Positions 33,279 to 42,397 are shown, counted from the first letter of the stretch. The stretch: 64,000 nucleotides of DNA from Neisseria subflava (GCF_024205705.1 NZ_CP073115.1:124001-188000), one strand, 5' to 3'. A program made the numbers and translations. The notes: generated by a model not told the origin, from the letters alone.

Positions 33279-34166
33279 ATGACGGTAACGATTTTAGACG
33301 GCGGAATGGGGCGTGAACTGCATCGGCGCGGCGCACCGTTTCGTCAGCCGGAATGGTCTGCTTTGGCTTTGATGGAAGCGCCGGAGATTGTACGCGAAAC
33401 GCATTTGGACTTTCTTCGCGCAGGCGCACAGGTGATTACGACCAACAGCTATGCGCTTGTACCGTTTCATATCGGGCAGGAGCGCTTTGATGCTCAAGCT
33501 GCCGAATGGGCAAGGCAGGCCGGCCGTTTGGCGCGTGAAGCAGTGGAACAAAGCGGGACTTCTGCAAAAGTGGCCGCAAGCCTGCCGCCGTTATTCGGTT
33601 CTTACCGCCCTGACTTGTTTGACAAACAAGTCGCACCTGCTTTGGCTCGCCCTTTAATATCGGGTTTGATGCCGTTTGCTGATATTTGGTTGGTAGAAAC
33701 CGTATCCAGCTTGGAAGAAGCGCGTTTCTGGCGCAGCAGTCTGCCTGATGACGGTAAGCCGTTTTGGGTGTCGTTTACTTTGGAAGATACGATGCCGCAT
33801 GATGTACCGGTGTTGCGTTCGGGGGAAAACGTGCACGAGGCAGCGGATTTCGCGGTAGAAATAGGTGCGGCGGCAATGTTGTTCAATTGCAGTCAGCCTG
33901 AAGTAATGGCGGAAGCTTTGAAAGTGGCACATGAAGCCCAAAGCCGTCTGAAACTGGGTGTTTACGCCAATGCATTTGAACCGGTACAAGGACAGATGAA
34001 CGAGGCTAACGACGGTTTGGATCCGATTCGCACTGATGCCACGCCGGAAAATTATTTGGCGTGGGCGAGACAATGGGCGGATTTGGGTGCTGAAATCATC
34101 GGTGGGTGCTGCGGTATCGCACCTGAACATATCCGTGCGTTGGCGCAAGGATTTAAGGCCGTCTGA
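33279..34166 (+). CDS. Homocysteine S-methyltransferase family protein (MmuM-like)
   Basis: Start at ATG 33279 (295 aa), seven bases after GGAGG. The Pfam S-methyl-transferase barrel is evident: ILDGGMGRELHRRG at the N-terminus and the three zinc cysteines C204 (FNCSQP), C277 and C278 (GGCCGI). The enzyme transfers methyl from S-methylmethionine or a similar donor to homocysteine, forming methionine. It lacks the B12 and folate domains of MetH. The stop codon lies inside a DUS (AAGGCCGTCTGA). The following gene is a permease of the amino-acid/polyamine superfamily, and an S-methylmethionine link would be attractive, but the permease looks more like ArcD. Confidence 0.88.
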   Translation: MTVTILDGGMGRELHRRGAPFRQPEWSALALMEAPEIVRETHLDFLRAGAQVITTNSYALVPFHIGQERFDAQAAEWARQAGRLAREAVEQSGTSAKVAASLPPLFGSYRPDLFDKQVAPALARPLISGLMPFADIWLVETVSSLEEARFWRSSLPDDGKPFWVSFTLEDTMPHDVPVLRSGENVHEAADFAVEIGAAAMLFNCSQPEVMAEALKVAHEAQSRLKLGVYANAFEPVQGQMNEANDGLDPIRTDATPENYLAWARQWADLGAEIIGGCCGIAPEHIRALAQGFKAV

Positions 34167-34264
34167 AAGTGGCTGCATAATATTTTGATACGGTTAGAAC
34201 AGGCTAAAAAAGCCGGTAATGCCGTCGCTTCACAAACACATAATGATAAAAATCAGGAATAAAC

Positions 34265-35695
34265 ATGTCGCAAAAATCTCAAATCGGCTTGGTTGCACTG
34301 ACGGCCTTAGTTATCAGTTCCATGATTGGTTCGGGTATTTTCAGCCTGCCGCAGAATATGGCTGCCGTTGCAGGTTCGCAGGCTTTGCTGTTGGGTTGGC
34401 TGATTACCGGTGTGGGCATTATCTTTCTCGGCCTGTCATTTTCGGCCTTATCCAAACTTAAGCCCGAATTGGACGGTGGTATTTATACGTACGCCCGCGA
34501 CGGCTTCGGCGATTTGATGGGTTTTTTCTCGGCGTGGGGCTATTGGCTTTGCACCACGGTCGGTATTGTCGGCTATTTGGTGGTTGCGTTTGAAGCAGTA
34601 GGCGGATTTGTCGATACGCCGGACAACGTGATTTTCGGCAAAGGCAACACATTTGCTGCTTTTGTTGGAGAATCAGTAATTGTGTGGCTGATTTACTGGT
34701 TGGTAGTGCGCGGTATTAAAGAAGCGGCAGGAGTGAACCTGATTGCGACGGCAGTCAAAGTATTTCCGCTGATTTTATTTATTGGTATGGCAGCCTATTT
34801 CTTTCAAACCGAAGTGTTTATGTCCGATTGGACAGGGGCGAGCCTTGCTACGCCTGAAAATCCTGATATCAGCCTGATGACGCAGGTGAAAAACACAATG
34901 CTGATTACGCTGTGGGTGTTTACCGGTATTGAGGGTGCGGCGGTTTTGTCCAAGCATGCGCGAAGTCGTGCTGATGTCGGTCGAGCAACCATTATCGGAG
35001 TCAGCTTGACGCTGGCAATGTACGTGGCAATTACCGTCTTGGCTCAAGGCATTTTGCCTCGTGCGGATATTGCAGCAATGGCTAATCCGTCTATGGCGGG
35101 CGTGTTGGCGCACATGGTCGGCTCTTGGGGTAAAGTGTTGATTTCTTCCTGCCTGATTGTGTCTGTGCTGTCGTCTTATTTAAGCTGGACGCTGTATGCG
35201 ACCGAGATTCCGCACATGGGTGCGAGAAACGGCGCATTTCCAAAATCGTTTATCCCGTTGAATAAAAACGAAGTGCCGCAGGGTTCGTTGATGTTTACCA
35301 CCTTGACCGTGCAGTTTTGCCTATTGCTGGTGTGGTTAAAAGGCGAGGATTATTCTGCCTTGCTGATGGTATCGACTTCCATGATTTTGATACCATATTT
35401 GTTAATTGGTGCATATCTGCTCAAATTATCGCTGACACAAAAGGCTGCGGCAAAATACCGTCTTATCGGCGCGGCAGCAACGCTTTATGCGGCTTGGATT
35501 GTCTATGCGGCAGGCACGGAATATTTGCTGCTTTCAGTCTTGCTCTATTTGCCCGGCGTATTGCTGTTTCTCTATTCGCAAAAGAAACACTACGGAAATT
35601 GTCAGTTCAACCGTATGGAAAAAGCCGTATTGGTATTGCTGTTGATTTTAGCTGTGCCGGCCGTACAGCAGTTTGTCGCTAGCTTACAAGCGTAA
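34265..35695 (+). CDS. APC-superfamily amino-acid antiporter (ArcD-like)
   Basis: A 476-residue membrane protein with about 12-13 helices. The N-terminal GLVALTALVISSMIGSGIFSLPQNMA is the ligand-binding TM1 motif of the basic amino-acid/polyamine antiporters. TM6 appears as TLWVFTGIEGAAVLSKHARSRADVGRAT. The overall pattern fits ArcD/LysP-type arginine-ornithine or lysine exchangers. Substrate is not determined from sequence. AGGAATAAAC precedes the ATG. It lies 98 bases after the methyltransferase gene and may be co-transcribed with it, since no hairpin separates them. Confidence 0.85.
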   Translation: MSQKSQIGLVALTALVISSMIGSGIFSLPQNMAAVAGSQALLLGWLITGVGIIFLGLSFSALSKLKPELDGGIYTYARDGFGDLMGFFSAWGYWLCTTVGIVGYLVVAFEAVGGFVDTPDNVIFGKGNTFAAFVGESVIVWLIYWLVVRGIKEAAGVNLIATAVKVFPLILFIGMAAYFFQTEVFMSDWTGASLATPENPDISLMTQVKNTMLITLWVFTGIEGAAVLSKHARSRADVGRATIIGVSLTLAMYVAITVLAQGILPRADIAAMANPSMAGVLAHMVGSWGKVLISSCLIVSVLSSYLSWTLYATEIPHMGARNGAFPKSFIPLNKNEVPQGSLMFTTLTVQFCLLLVWLKGEDYSALLMVSTSMILIPYLLIGAYLLKLSLTQKAAAKYRLIGAAATLYAAWIVYAAGTEYLLLSVLLYLPGVLLFLYSQKKHYGNCQFNRMEKAVLVLLLILAVPAVQQFVASLQA

Positions 35696-35710
35696 GCAGA
35701 AAGGTTTGAA

Positions 35711-35745
35711 AAAGGCCGTCTGAAATCCATTTTCAGACGGCCTTT
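35711..35745. terminator. Inverted DUS hairpin between convergent genes
   Basis: AAAGGCCGTCTGAAA and TTTTCAGACGGCCTTTT separate the antiporter gene (+) from the rhodanese gene (-). Confidence 0.85.
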
Positions 35746-35761
35746 TATTGATAAAACCGAT

Positions 35762-36091
35762 TCAGTACCGCATCATTTTGCTGTCCACCTGCATTGCCCA
35801 AGCATCAATACCGCCTTGCAGGTTGTAGAGGTTTTCAAATCCGGCGTCTTCTAAATACATTGCCGTGTGCAGGCTGCGGATGCCGTGGTGGCAGTAAACG
35901 ACAATGGGCAAATCGTCGTCGGGCAGCTCGTTTTGACGCAGGGGGATGAGGTTCATCGGGATATGAATGGCGGCAGGTAGGGTGCAGATGGCGCGTTCTT
36001 CATCGGTGCGGACGTCGAGCAGATGAAATGCGCGGCCTTCGTCCTGCCATTGTTTCAATTCGGTGGGCGAGAGTTGGATGATGTCGGTCAT
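35762..36091 (-). CDS. Single-domain rhodanese (sulfurtransferase-like)
   Basis: A 109-residue cytoplasmic protein. The rhodanese fold is clear: HLLDVRTDEERAICTLPAAIHIPM, then IVVYCHHGIRSLHTAMYLEDAGFENLYNLQGGIDAW. C67 is the persulfide cysteine, in a CHHGIRS loop typical of GlpE-like and other small rhodaneses. It could pass sulfur from thiosulfate or a persulfide donor to an acceptor; the acceptor is unknown. It follows the Pcm-like gene on the same strand, but a DUS hairpin lies between them, so it may be separately expressed. Confidence 0.92.
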   Translation of the reverse strand: MTDIIQLSPTELKQWQDEGRAFHLLDVRTDEERAICTLPAAIHIPMNLIPLRQNELPDDDLPIVVYCHHGIRSLHTAMYLEDAGFENLYNLQGGIDAWAMQVDSKMMRY

Positions 36092-36112
36092 AGGGTTGGG
36101 TATGAAAGTATG

Positions 36113-36138
36113 AGGCCGTCTGAACTTTCAGACGGCCT
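36113..36138 (-). terminator. Inverted DUS hairpin between the Pcm-like and rhodanese genes
   Basis: AGGCCGTCTGAA and TTCAGACGGCCT with a two-base loop, upstream of the rhodanese start and downstream of the Pcm-like stop. Confidence 0.75.
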
Positions 36139-36143
36139 GTTGT

Positions 36144-36800
36144 TTAAAAATCGAAATCGCCGAACGGATTGGCCGATTTATCTTCTAAGTGGGCTACGAC
36201 AGTGTCGAACAATACCTTTTCGGAAAACTCGTTGCCGTTACGCGTTAGCAAAAGCGCGTGTTGTACCGGTTTGCGGCCGACAATGATGACCATGCGACCA
36301 CCGTCTTTCAATTGCTCTTTTAAGATTTCAGGCACACGGTCTACTGCACCGCCCACATAAATCGCATCAAAAGGAGCGCCTTGAGATGCTTCGGTCAGGC
36401 CGTTGTTTTGCACATAATCGACGTTGGCAAAGCCCAATTCGTCCAAAACTTTTTTGGCGCGTTGCTGCTGCTCGGCGTCGATGTCGTCGGTTACGACTTT
36501 GCCGGCCAGTTTGGACAGCAGGGCGGTTGCATAGCCTGAGCCTGTACCGATTTCTAAGACGGTTTCGTCTTTTTTCAGTTTCAAGCCTTGAGCCAGGCGG
36601 GCAACGACTTTGGGTTCCAACATCTTATGGCCGTTGGTCAGCGGCAGCTCCATATCCGCATAGGCCAAACCTTGAAAAGCCTCGCCGACAAAATGTTCGC
36701 GCTCGATCTCCTCCAAAGCATCCAAAATGTCGAAGTCCAAGACATCCCACGGACGAATCTGCTGTTCAACCATATTGAAACGCGCTTTTTCAAAGTCCAT
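36144..36800 (-). CDS. Protein-L-isoaspartate O-methyltransferase-like protein
   Basis: Start at ATG 36800 (218 aa) with GGAG upstream. The class I methyltransferase motif I is VLEIGTGSGYATALLSKL at 81-98. Family features include FVGEAFQGLAYADMELPL and the C-terminal GGRMVIIVG. In classical Pcm enzymes this region has a GQTISQP loop with a catalytic Ser/Thr; here the same place reads NGHKMLEP, so the usual substrate loop is altered. The protein is routinely placed in the Pcm family, but repair of isoaspartate is not assured; small-molecule or other protein methylation is possible. Confidence 0.8.
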   Translation of the reverse strand: MDFEKARFNMVEQQIRPWDVLDFDILDALEEIEREHFVGEAFQGLAYADMELPLTNGHKMLEPKVVARLAQGLKLKKDETVLEIGTGSGYATALLSKLAGKVVTDDIDAEQQQRAKKVLDELGFANVDYVQNNGLTEASQGAPFDAIYVGGAVDRVPEILKEQLKDGGRMVIIVGRKPVQHALLLTRNGNEFSEKVLFDTVVAHLEDKSANPFGDFDF

Positions 36801-36983
36801 ATTTGTGCTCCGTTCAATTCTTAATTTTATCGAAGCATACATTATAAATCCTTGTCGGAGAGTGTGCCATCTTTCAGACGGCCCCGGAGGCTCGTTAATA
36901 ATTGCCAAGCGCACATATATCCACTAAACTTTCACATTACACGACGCTACAGCAAGCAACAACCAACACACGGAGCAATAAAG

Positions 36984-37757
36984 ATGTATCACCAAATCGG
37001 AATGTGGGACCAAAAATGGGTTATCGGCAACTGGAAAATGAACGGCCGACTCCAAAACAACAATGCGCTTATGCACCGCTTCCGTGTCATGCCAACCGCA
37101 GAACGTGTGTTAATCGGCCTGGCCGCTCCGACCGTTTATCTGTTGCAACTGCACAACGCCATGCAGATTGTTTTGAACAACCGCATCTTGACCTGTGCGC
37201 AAGACGTGAGCCGTTTCCCCAATAATGGCGCGTACACCGGTGAAGTGTCCGCCGAAATGCTTGCCGACATCGGTACAGACATCGTCCTCATCGGCCACTC
37301 CGAGCGCAGCCTTTATTTCGGCGAGAAAAACGAAATTCAACGCCGCAAAATGGAAAACGTCCTCAACGTCGGCCTGATTCCATTGTTGTGCGTCGGCGAA
37401 AGCCTGGAAGAGCGCGAAGCCGGTAAAGAACACGAAGTCATTGCACACCAGCTTTCCATCCTGCAAGGTCTGAACACCCAAAACATCGCCGTTGCCTACG
37501 AGCCTGTTTGGGCGATCGGCACAGGCAAAGTCGCCACCGTCGAACAAATCGCCGATATGCACGAATTTATCTACAAAGAAATCTTGTCTTTGTGCGGAAG
37601 CGATGTTAAAATCCGCGTTCTTTACGGCGGAAGTGTGAAAGCGGATAACGCAGCCGACATCTTCGCAGTACCTCATGTAGACGGCGCATTGGTTGGTGGC
37701 GCGTCATTATCATATGACTCCTTTACCGCCATCATCAACGCAGCACAAGCCTCGTAG
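36984..37757 (+). CDS. tpiA: Triose-phosphate isomerase
   Basis: Start at ATG 36984 (257 aa), with GGAG at 36972-36975; the longer frame upstream lacks a site. Catalytic residues are N16 and K18 (GNWKMNG), H105 (GHSERS) and E173 ([12 protein letters not shown]); the phosphate loop is [14 protein letters not shown] and LVGGASL. It interconverts dihydroxyacetone phosphate and glyceraldehyde 3-phosphate in glycolysis and gluconeogenesis. The N-terminus is about seven residues longer than in E. coli. It is followed seven bases later by secG, a conserved bacterial pairing. Confidence 0.96.
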   Translation: MYHQIGMWDQKWVIGNWKMNGRLQNNNALMHRFRVMPTAERVLIGLAAPTVYLLQLHNAMQIVLNNRILTCAQDVSRFPNNGAYTGEVSAEMLADIGTDIVLIGHSERSLYFGEKNEIQRRKMENVLNVGLIPLLCVGESLEEREAGKEHEVIAHQLSILQGLNTQNIAVAYEPVWAIGTGKVATVEQIADMHEFIYKEILSLCGSDVKIRVLYGGSVKADNAADIFAVPHVDGALVGGASLSYDSFTAIINAAQAS

Positions 37758-37764
37758 AAAACAT

Positions 37765-38124
37765 ATGGAAGCCTTTAAAACCCTTATCTGGATTATTAAT
37801 ATTATTTCCGCTCTATTCGTAATCGTGTTAGTATTGCTGCAACACGGTAAAGGTGCGGATGCCGGCGCAACATTCGGTTCCGGCAGCGGTAGCGCGCAAG
37901 GCGTATTCGGTTCTGCCGGTAATGCCAACTTCCTCAGCCGTTCGACTGCCGTTGCCGCAACTTTTTTCTTTGCGACCTGCATGGCAATGGTGTATATTCA
38001 CACCCACTCCAATAAGCACGGTTTAGACTTCAGCGATGTGAAGCAGACCCAACAGGCTCCTAAGCCTGCAACGCCTGCACAAAACAATACAACTCCTGTT
38101 GCTCCGAATCCTCAGCAGCAGTAA
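37765..38124 (+). CDS. secG: Preprotein translocase subunit SecG
   Basis: A 119-residue protein starting MEAFKTLIWIINIISALFVIVLVLLQHGKGADAGATFGSGS, the canonical SecG TM1 and conserved cytoplasmic loop. TM2 is at about residues 62-80 (AVAATFFFATCMAMVY). The C-terminus is a Pro/Gln/Asn-rich tail. SecG joins SecYE in the inner-membrane translocon and helps SecA-driven export. The gene begins seven bases after tpiA with no strong ribosome site, implying coupling. A tRNA-Leu gene follows 15 bases after its stop. Confidence 0.95.
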   Translation: MEAFKTLIWIINIISALFVIVLVLLQHGKGADAGATFGSGSGSAQGVFGSAGNANFLSRSTAVAATFFFATCMAMVYIHTHSNKHGLDFSDVKQTQQAPKPATPAQNNTTPVAPNPQQQ

Positions 38125-38139
38125 GACAATTTGATTTAT

Positions 38140-38225
38140 GCCGACATGGTGGAATTGGTAGACACGCTATCTTGAGGGGGTAGTGGCCGTAGGCTGTGCG
38201 AGTTCAAATCTCGCTGTCGGCACCA
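38140..38225 (+). tRNA. tRNA-Leu (anticodon GAG)
   Basis: An 86-base class II tRNA with encoded CCA. The acceptor arms GCCGACA and TGTCGGC pair, with A as discriminator base. The anticodon stem CTATC/GGTAG encloses the loop TTGAGGG, placing GAG at 38174-38176 to read CUC and CUU. The variable arm GCC-GTA-GGC and the T arm GCGAGTTCAAATCTCGC are complete. Confidence 0.96.
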
Positions 38226-38238
38226 CATTAGAAAATCT

Positions 38239-38263
38239 AACCGCTTTTTAGCGGTTATTTTTT
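38239..38263 (+). terminator. Rho-independent terminator after tRNA-Leu
   Basis: AACCGC and GCGGTT pair around TTTTTA, followed by ATTTTTTC. It ends the tpiA-secG-tRNA unit. Confidence 0.85.
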
Positions 38264-38315
38264 CGTCTTGAGAATCTGCCTTTCCTTTATTTTTAGGCCG
38301 AGACAGGGAAATACA

Positions 38316-38873
38316 ATGAAGCGTTTGGTTGTCGGCATCAGCGGTGCCAGCGGTTTTCAGTATGGCGTGAAGGCTTTGCAGCTTTTGCGTGCGCATCAGG
38401 TAGAAACACATTTGGTGGTTTCGCAAGGGGCGGAGATGACCCGCGCTTTGGAAACGGATTACACCAAAGAAGACGTTTATGCTTTGGCGGATGTCGTACA
38501 TTCTGTCCGTAATGTCGGGGCAAGTATTGCCAGCGGATCGTTTTTGACGGATGGAATGTTAATTGCGCCGTGTTCAATGAAAACCTTGGCTTCGGTTGCC
38601 CATGGATTTGCCGATAATTTGCTCAGCCGTGCGGCGGATGTAACGTTGAAAGAGCGGCGCAAGTTGGTATTGATGGTGCGTGAAGCACCGTTAAACTTGG
38701 CGCACATTGAAAATATGCGCCGCGTGACAGAGATGGGCGGTATTGTGTTTCCTCCCGTGCCGGCTTTATATCAGAAGCCTGAATCCATCGAAGATATGAT
38801 TACACACAGCGTCTCTCATGCTTTGGACTTGTTCGGCATCATTCAAAACGATGTGCCGCGCTGGCAGGGCTGA
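38316..38873 (+). CDS. ubiX: Flavin prenyltransferase UbiX
   Basis: Start at ATG 38316 (185 aa) behind AGGGAAATACA. The UbiX/PAD signature is complete: [23 protein letters not shown] at the FMN site, the [43 protein letters not shown] core and the C-terminal [15 protein letters not shown]. UbiX makes prenylated FMN, the cofactor of the decarboxylase UbiD in ubiquinone synthesis. ubiD is not in this window. The gene is 90 bases after the tRNA gene, beyond a terminator. Confidence 0.95.
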   Translation: MKRLVVGISGASGFQYGVKALQLLRAHQVETHLVVSQGAEMTRALETDYTKEDVYALADVVHSVRNVGASIASGSFLTDGMLIAPCSMKTLASVAHGFADNLLSRAADVTLKERRKLVLMVREAPLNLAHIENMRRVTEMGGIVFPPVPALYQKPESIEDMITHSVSHALDLFGIIQNDVPRWQG

Positions 38874-38926
38874 TATTTCAGACGGCCTGAGCATAATTTC
38901 GTCTACTGCGAAGGAAGATAAAAACC

Positions 38927-39361
38927 ATGCAAACGATTCCTGCCAATATAGTGAAGTTTTTGAGCAATCATCATGTCGTCAGTATTGCTGCTGCGGCAGA
39001 CGGCGAAATTTGGGCGGCTTGTTGTTTTTATGTGTTTGATGAGGCCAATGCCCGCCTAATTGTGCTGACTTCTTTGAAAACGAAGCATGGCGGAATGATG
39101 AGCTGTTCTGCCAAAGTAGCCGGTACCATTGCCGGTCAGCCTGACAGCATCGCAAAAATCAGCGGCATTCAGTTTGCGGCAACCGCTGCTTTGATTGAGG
39201 ATGAAGCGGATTTGAAAGCGGCGCAGTCTTTGTACTACAAAGCGCATCCTGCTGCTCGAGTGATGAAAAGCGATGTTTGGGCATTGAATTTGGACAGTGC
39301 AAAATTTACTGACAATAAATTGGTATTCGCACAAAAAACGTACTGGAATCGCGAGGATTAA
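38927..39361 (+). CDS. UPF0306 protein YhbP-like
   Basis: A 144-residue split-barrel flavin-fold protein. It matches E. coli YhbP along its length: IANIVKFLSNHHVVSI-type start, DGEIWAACCFYVFDEANARLIVLTSLKTKHGGMM, AGTIAGQPDSIAKISGIQF, and a C-terminus VWALNLDSAKFTDNKLVFAQKTYW. The fold is that of pyridoxamine 5'-phosphate oxidases, but the family has no demonstrated enzymatic activity. AAGGAAGATAAAAACC precedes the ATG. It lies 53 bases after ubiX with a single DUS between, so co-transcription is possible. Confidence 0.88.
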   Translation: MQTIPANIVKFLSNHHVVSIAAAADGEIWAACCFYVFDEANARLIVLTSLKTKHGGMMSCSAKVAGTIAGQPDSIAKISGIQFAATAALIEDEADLKAAQSLYYKAHPAARVMKSDVWALNLDSAKFTDNKLVFAQKTYWNRED

Positions 39362-39364
39362 GAA

Positions 39365-39399
39365 AAGGCCGTCTGAAAGATGAAATTTCAGACGGCCTT
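39365..39399. terminator. Inverted DUS hairpin between yhbP-like gene and ppk2
   Basis: AAAGGCCGTCTGAAA and TTTCAGACGGCCTTT between convergent genes. Confidence 0.85.
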
Positions 39400-39414
39400 T
39401 GGTAATGTTACAAA

Positions 39415-40344
39415 TTAATCGTGTCCGAGCTCGACAGTTTTGTCTTTGTAACGTGTATCAGGAACCAAAACGATTTTCTCGTCCACTTTGCCGATGGCTT
39501 TCACGTCTTTGCCCGGATAGTCCAGCTGGTGCAGGAAGTAGCGGATACAGTTCAAACGTGCACGTTTTTTGTCGTCGGAACGGATGATGACCCAAGGCGC
39601 GTCGCCGGTGTGGGTGTGGAAGAACATGGCGTTTTTGGCTTCGGTGTAGTCGTCCCAGCGGTCGAGCGACTGGATATCCACAGGAGACAGTTTCCAGTGT
39701 TTCAGTGGGTCGTCACGACGGGAGATGAAGCGACGGAGTTGTTCTTCACGGGATACGGAGAACCAGAATTTGAACAGATGGATGCCGCTGGCAACAAGCA
39801 TACGTTCCAACTCAGGGGTTTGACGCATGAAGAGCAGGTATTCGTTAGGTTCGCAGAAGCCCATTACGCGTTCTACGCCGGCACGGTTGTACCATGAGCG
39901 GTCGAAGAATACCATTTCGCCTGCGGTCGGCAGGTTTTGGATGTAGCGTTGGAAATACCATTGGCCGCGTTCGGTAGTGGTTGGTTTTTCCAAAGCAACC
40001 ACGCGCGCGCCACGCGGATTCAGGTGTTCCATGAAACGTTTGATGGTACCGCCTTTACCGGCTGCGTCGCGGCCTTCAAACAGGCTGACGATACGCTGAC
40101 CGGAATCTTTAACCCAGCTTTGTACTTTCAACAATTCGATTTGCAGCTTCTGTTTTTCTTTTTCGTAAACAGAGCGGCGCATACGTTGTTTGTACGGGTA
40201 GTTGGCAGGAAGCGGTGCGCTGCTGGAATCTTCGTCAGTGCCGCGTCCTTCGTGTTCCAAAACAGCCTTTTCGAATACTTGCAGCTGGTCTTGTTTCTCG
40301 CCCAGTTCAACATTCTCGAACGGTTCTAATTGGTGGTCTGCCAT
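39415..40344 (-). CDS. ppk2: Polyphosphate kinase 2
   Basis: A 309-residue PPK2 with a single P-loop domain. Walker A is EGRDAAGKGG at 90-99 and the Walker B/lid region is FFDRSWYNRAGVERV starting at 146. The N-terminal 55 residues are acidic and variable. PPK2 enzymes use polyphosphate to phosphorylate nucleotides, commonly GDP or ADP. The length and one-domain form fit class I. The ATG is preceded by AAGGAGACT. With ppk1 in the same window, the organism can both build polyphosphate and draw on it for nucleotide phosphorylation. Confidence 0.95.
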   Translation of the reverse strand: MADHQLEPFENVELGEKQDQLQVFEKAVLEHEGRGTDEDSSSAPLPANYPYKQRMRRSVYEKEKQKLQIELLKVQSWVKDSGQRIVSLFEGRDAAGKGGTIKRFMEHLNPRGARVVALEKPTTTERGQWYFQRYIQNLPTAGEMVFFDRSWYNRAGVERVMGFCEPNEYLLFMRQTPELERMLVASGIHLFKFWFSVSREEQLRRFISRRDDPLKHWKLSPVDIQSLDRWDDYTEAKNAMFFHTHTGDAPWVIIRSDDKKRARLNCIRYFLHQLDYPGKDVKAIGKVDEKIVLVPDTRYKDKTVELGHD

Positions 40345-40511
40345 AAAGTCTCCTTATCGATTAAGTTTTAAATGATATGGTGTGGTATGACTTGATTTTA
40401 CCTCTTTATGCTGTGTTAGCCTACATAAAATTACACATAAGCGATTTTTTCCGACTTGTTTGATAATTTTTGTAAAACCAGCGTATAATCAGCCTATTTG
40501 TATCATACATC

Positions 40512-42296
40512 ATGCCTTATTTCGCCCTGTTCGACGATGCCGTGAGCGGCCGAGCAAAACTCTATCAAAATCATGTAGAAAGCCATCGGTTTTATCATAA
40601 CGAACTGGATTCGTTAACAAGTATTTTGCAAGCCGGCTGGAAAAAGGGTTTGCATGCAGTGTTGTTTGTAGACTACGAATTTGGGTTGCCGCTGATGGAT
40701 ATTCCATCTGGCCGCAGTGGCAGTCTACGTTTGCACTGGTTTGCCGATTGTTCTGAAATCGATGCCGAAAGCTGGTTGGCCAATCATTCAGACGGCCTGG
40801 CGGCAGGTATCTCCACTCCCCGATTCTCCGTATCCGAAGCCGATTATCTCGAGCATATCAACCAAATCCACGAGGCCATCCGCCGTGGAGATACCTATCA
40901 AATCAATTACACAGAGCGCCTACACCTGCAAGCTTACGGCAATCCGATTCAGCTTTACCGCCGCTTGCGCCAGCCTGTGCCGTATGCCGTTTTGTCTTGT
41001 CTGCCCGACGGGGCAGGGCAGGAAGCGTGGACTTTGTGTTTTTCTCCCGAACTTTTCCTCAAAATCGATTCAGACGGCCTGATCACAACCGAGCCGATGA
41101 AAGGCACTGCGCCGATTCTTCATGACGGACAAGATGAACGCCGCGCCGTTGAATTGCAAAACGATCCGAAAAACCGCGCCGAAAATGTGATGATTGTCGA
41201 TTTGTTGCGCAACGATCTCGGCAAAATCGCGCAAACGGGCAAAGTACGCGTGCCTGAACCGTTTAAAGTTTCCCGTTTCGGCAGTGTTTGGCAGATGACC
41301 AGTGCCATCGAGGCGCAGGCGCTGCCTGATGTTTCGGTTGCCGATATTCTCCGCGCAGCCTTTCCGTGCGGCAGTATTACCGGCGCGCCCAAACGCATGA
41401 GTATGCAGATTATTGAGTCTCTTGAATCCGAACCGCGCGGTTTGTACACCGGCAGCATCGGCTTTTTGCATCCGTGCGATACGGGTTTGGGATTTGAAGG
41501 CGTATTTAATGTTGTGATTCGCACTTTATCCCTGAAGCCCGTTTCAGACGGCCTTTATCAAGGTGTTTATGGTGTCGGTTCGGGGATTGTGATTGATAGC
41601 GATCCTGAAGCCGAATATCGCGAGTGCGGTTGGAAGGCGCGTTTCCTCAATGACTTGAGGCCTGATTTCGGTATTTTTGAAACCATGCGCGTGCAAGACA
41701 AACAATGCCGTTTGCTCGATTTGCATTTAGACCGTCTAAAAATTTCGGCACAAGCGCTCAACCTGCCTTGGCCTGAAAATGCGGCAGAGCAAATCCAATA
41801 CTATATAGATGCGTTGCCAAGTGGATTATTTAGAGTCAAAGCCGCTTTGTTTTCAGACGGCCTTGCATTGAGCCATGCGGCTGTTTCTGAATTGGATGGG
41901 CAACAATACGTCATCCTGAGTGTGCACACATTAAGCCAACGCGATTATCTGCGCCGCTTCAAAACCACGCGCCGTGAAATTTTTGACCAAGCATGGAAAA
42001 CGGCAGAAGGGCAGGGCGCATTTGACAGCCTGTTTTTTAATTCAGACGGCCTTTTGTTAGAGGGTGGAAGAAGCAATGTGTTCGTCAAATATCAAGGACA
42101 ATGGCTCACGCCGTCTTTGGATTTGGATATTTTGAACGGGGTAATGCGCCAAGCGGTATTGAAGCAGCCGCAGCTATATTTAGGTGTGGATACAATCAAG
42201 GAAACCCACATCACGCGCGCGATGTTGGAAAATGCGGAAGAAATCCGTTTGAGTAACGCTTTAAGGGGCATGTTTGCGGTTTCGCTCCGTAAATAA
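40512..42296 (+). CDS. pabB: Fused aminodeoxychorismate synthase (PabB) and aminodeoxychorismate lyase (PabC)
   Basis: A 594-residue fusion. Residues 1-375 are the chorismate-binding PabB domain, with PMKGT at 195-199 (K197), LLRNDLG at 231-237 and GSITGAPKRMSM. Residues 385-594 form a class IV aminotransferase-fold lyase with the probable PLP lysine K484 (FKTTRREIFD) and LLEGGRSNVF. The pair converts chorismate to 4-aminobenzoate for folate, with glutamine-derived ammonia from PabA encoded elsewhere. Five in-frame DUS, each read as SDGL, lie at residues 93, 187, 345, 448 and 511, all in the same orientation. A fragment of a related gene lies at 22245-22436. Confidence 0.93.
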   Translation: MPYFALFDDAVSGRAKLYQNHVESHRFYHNELDSLTSILQAGWKKGLHAVLFVDYEFGLPLMDIPSGRSGSLRLHWFADCSEIDAESWLANHSDGLAAGISTPRFSVSEADYLEHINQIHEAIRRGDTYQINYTERLHLQAYGNPIQLYRRLRQPVPYAVLSCLPDGAGQEAWTLCFSPELFLKIDSDGLITTEPMKGTAPILHDGQDERRAVELQNDPKNRAENVMIVDLLRNDLGKIAQTGKVRVPEPFKVSRFGSVWQMTSAIEAQALPDVSVADILRAAFPCGSITGAPKRMSMQIIESLESEPRGLYTGSIGFLHPCDTGLGFEGVFNVVIRTLSLKPVSDGLYQGVYGVGSGIVIDSDPEAEYRECGWKARFLNDLRPDFGIFETMRVQDKQCRLLDLHLDRLKISAQALNLPWPENAAEQIQYYIDALPSGLFRVKAALFSDGLALSHAAVSELDGQQYVILSVHTLSQRDYLRRFKTTRREIFDQAWKTAEGQGAFDSLFFNSDGLLLEGGRSNVFVKYQGQWLTPSLDLDILNGVMRQAVLKQPQLYLGVDTIKETHITRAMLENAEEIRLSNALRGMFAVSLRK

Positions 42297-42397
42297 ATGG
42301 CAATAGTCAAATCATAGTGATTCAAATTGTCGTAAAGCAGCAATATCCGATAGAATACGTCATTTCAACAATGAGGCCGTCTGAAAGGGAAAACAAT

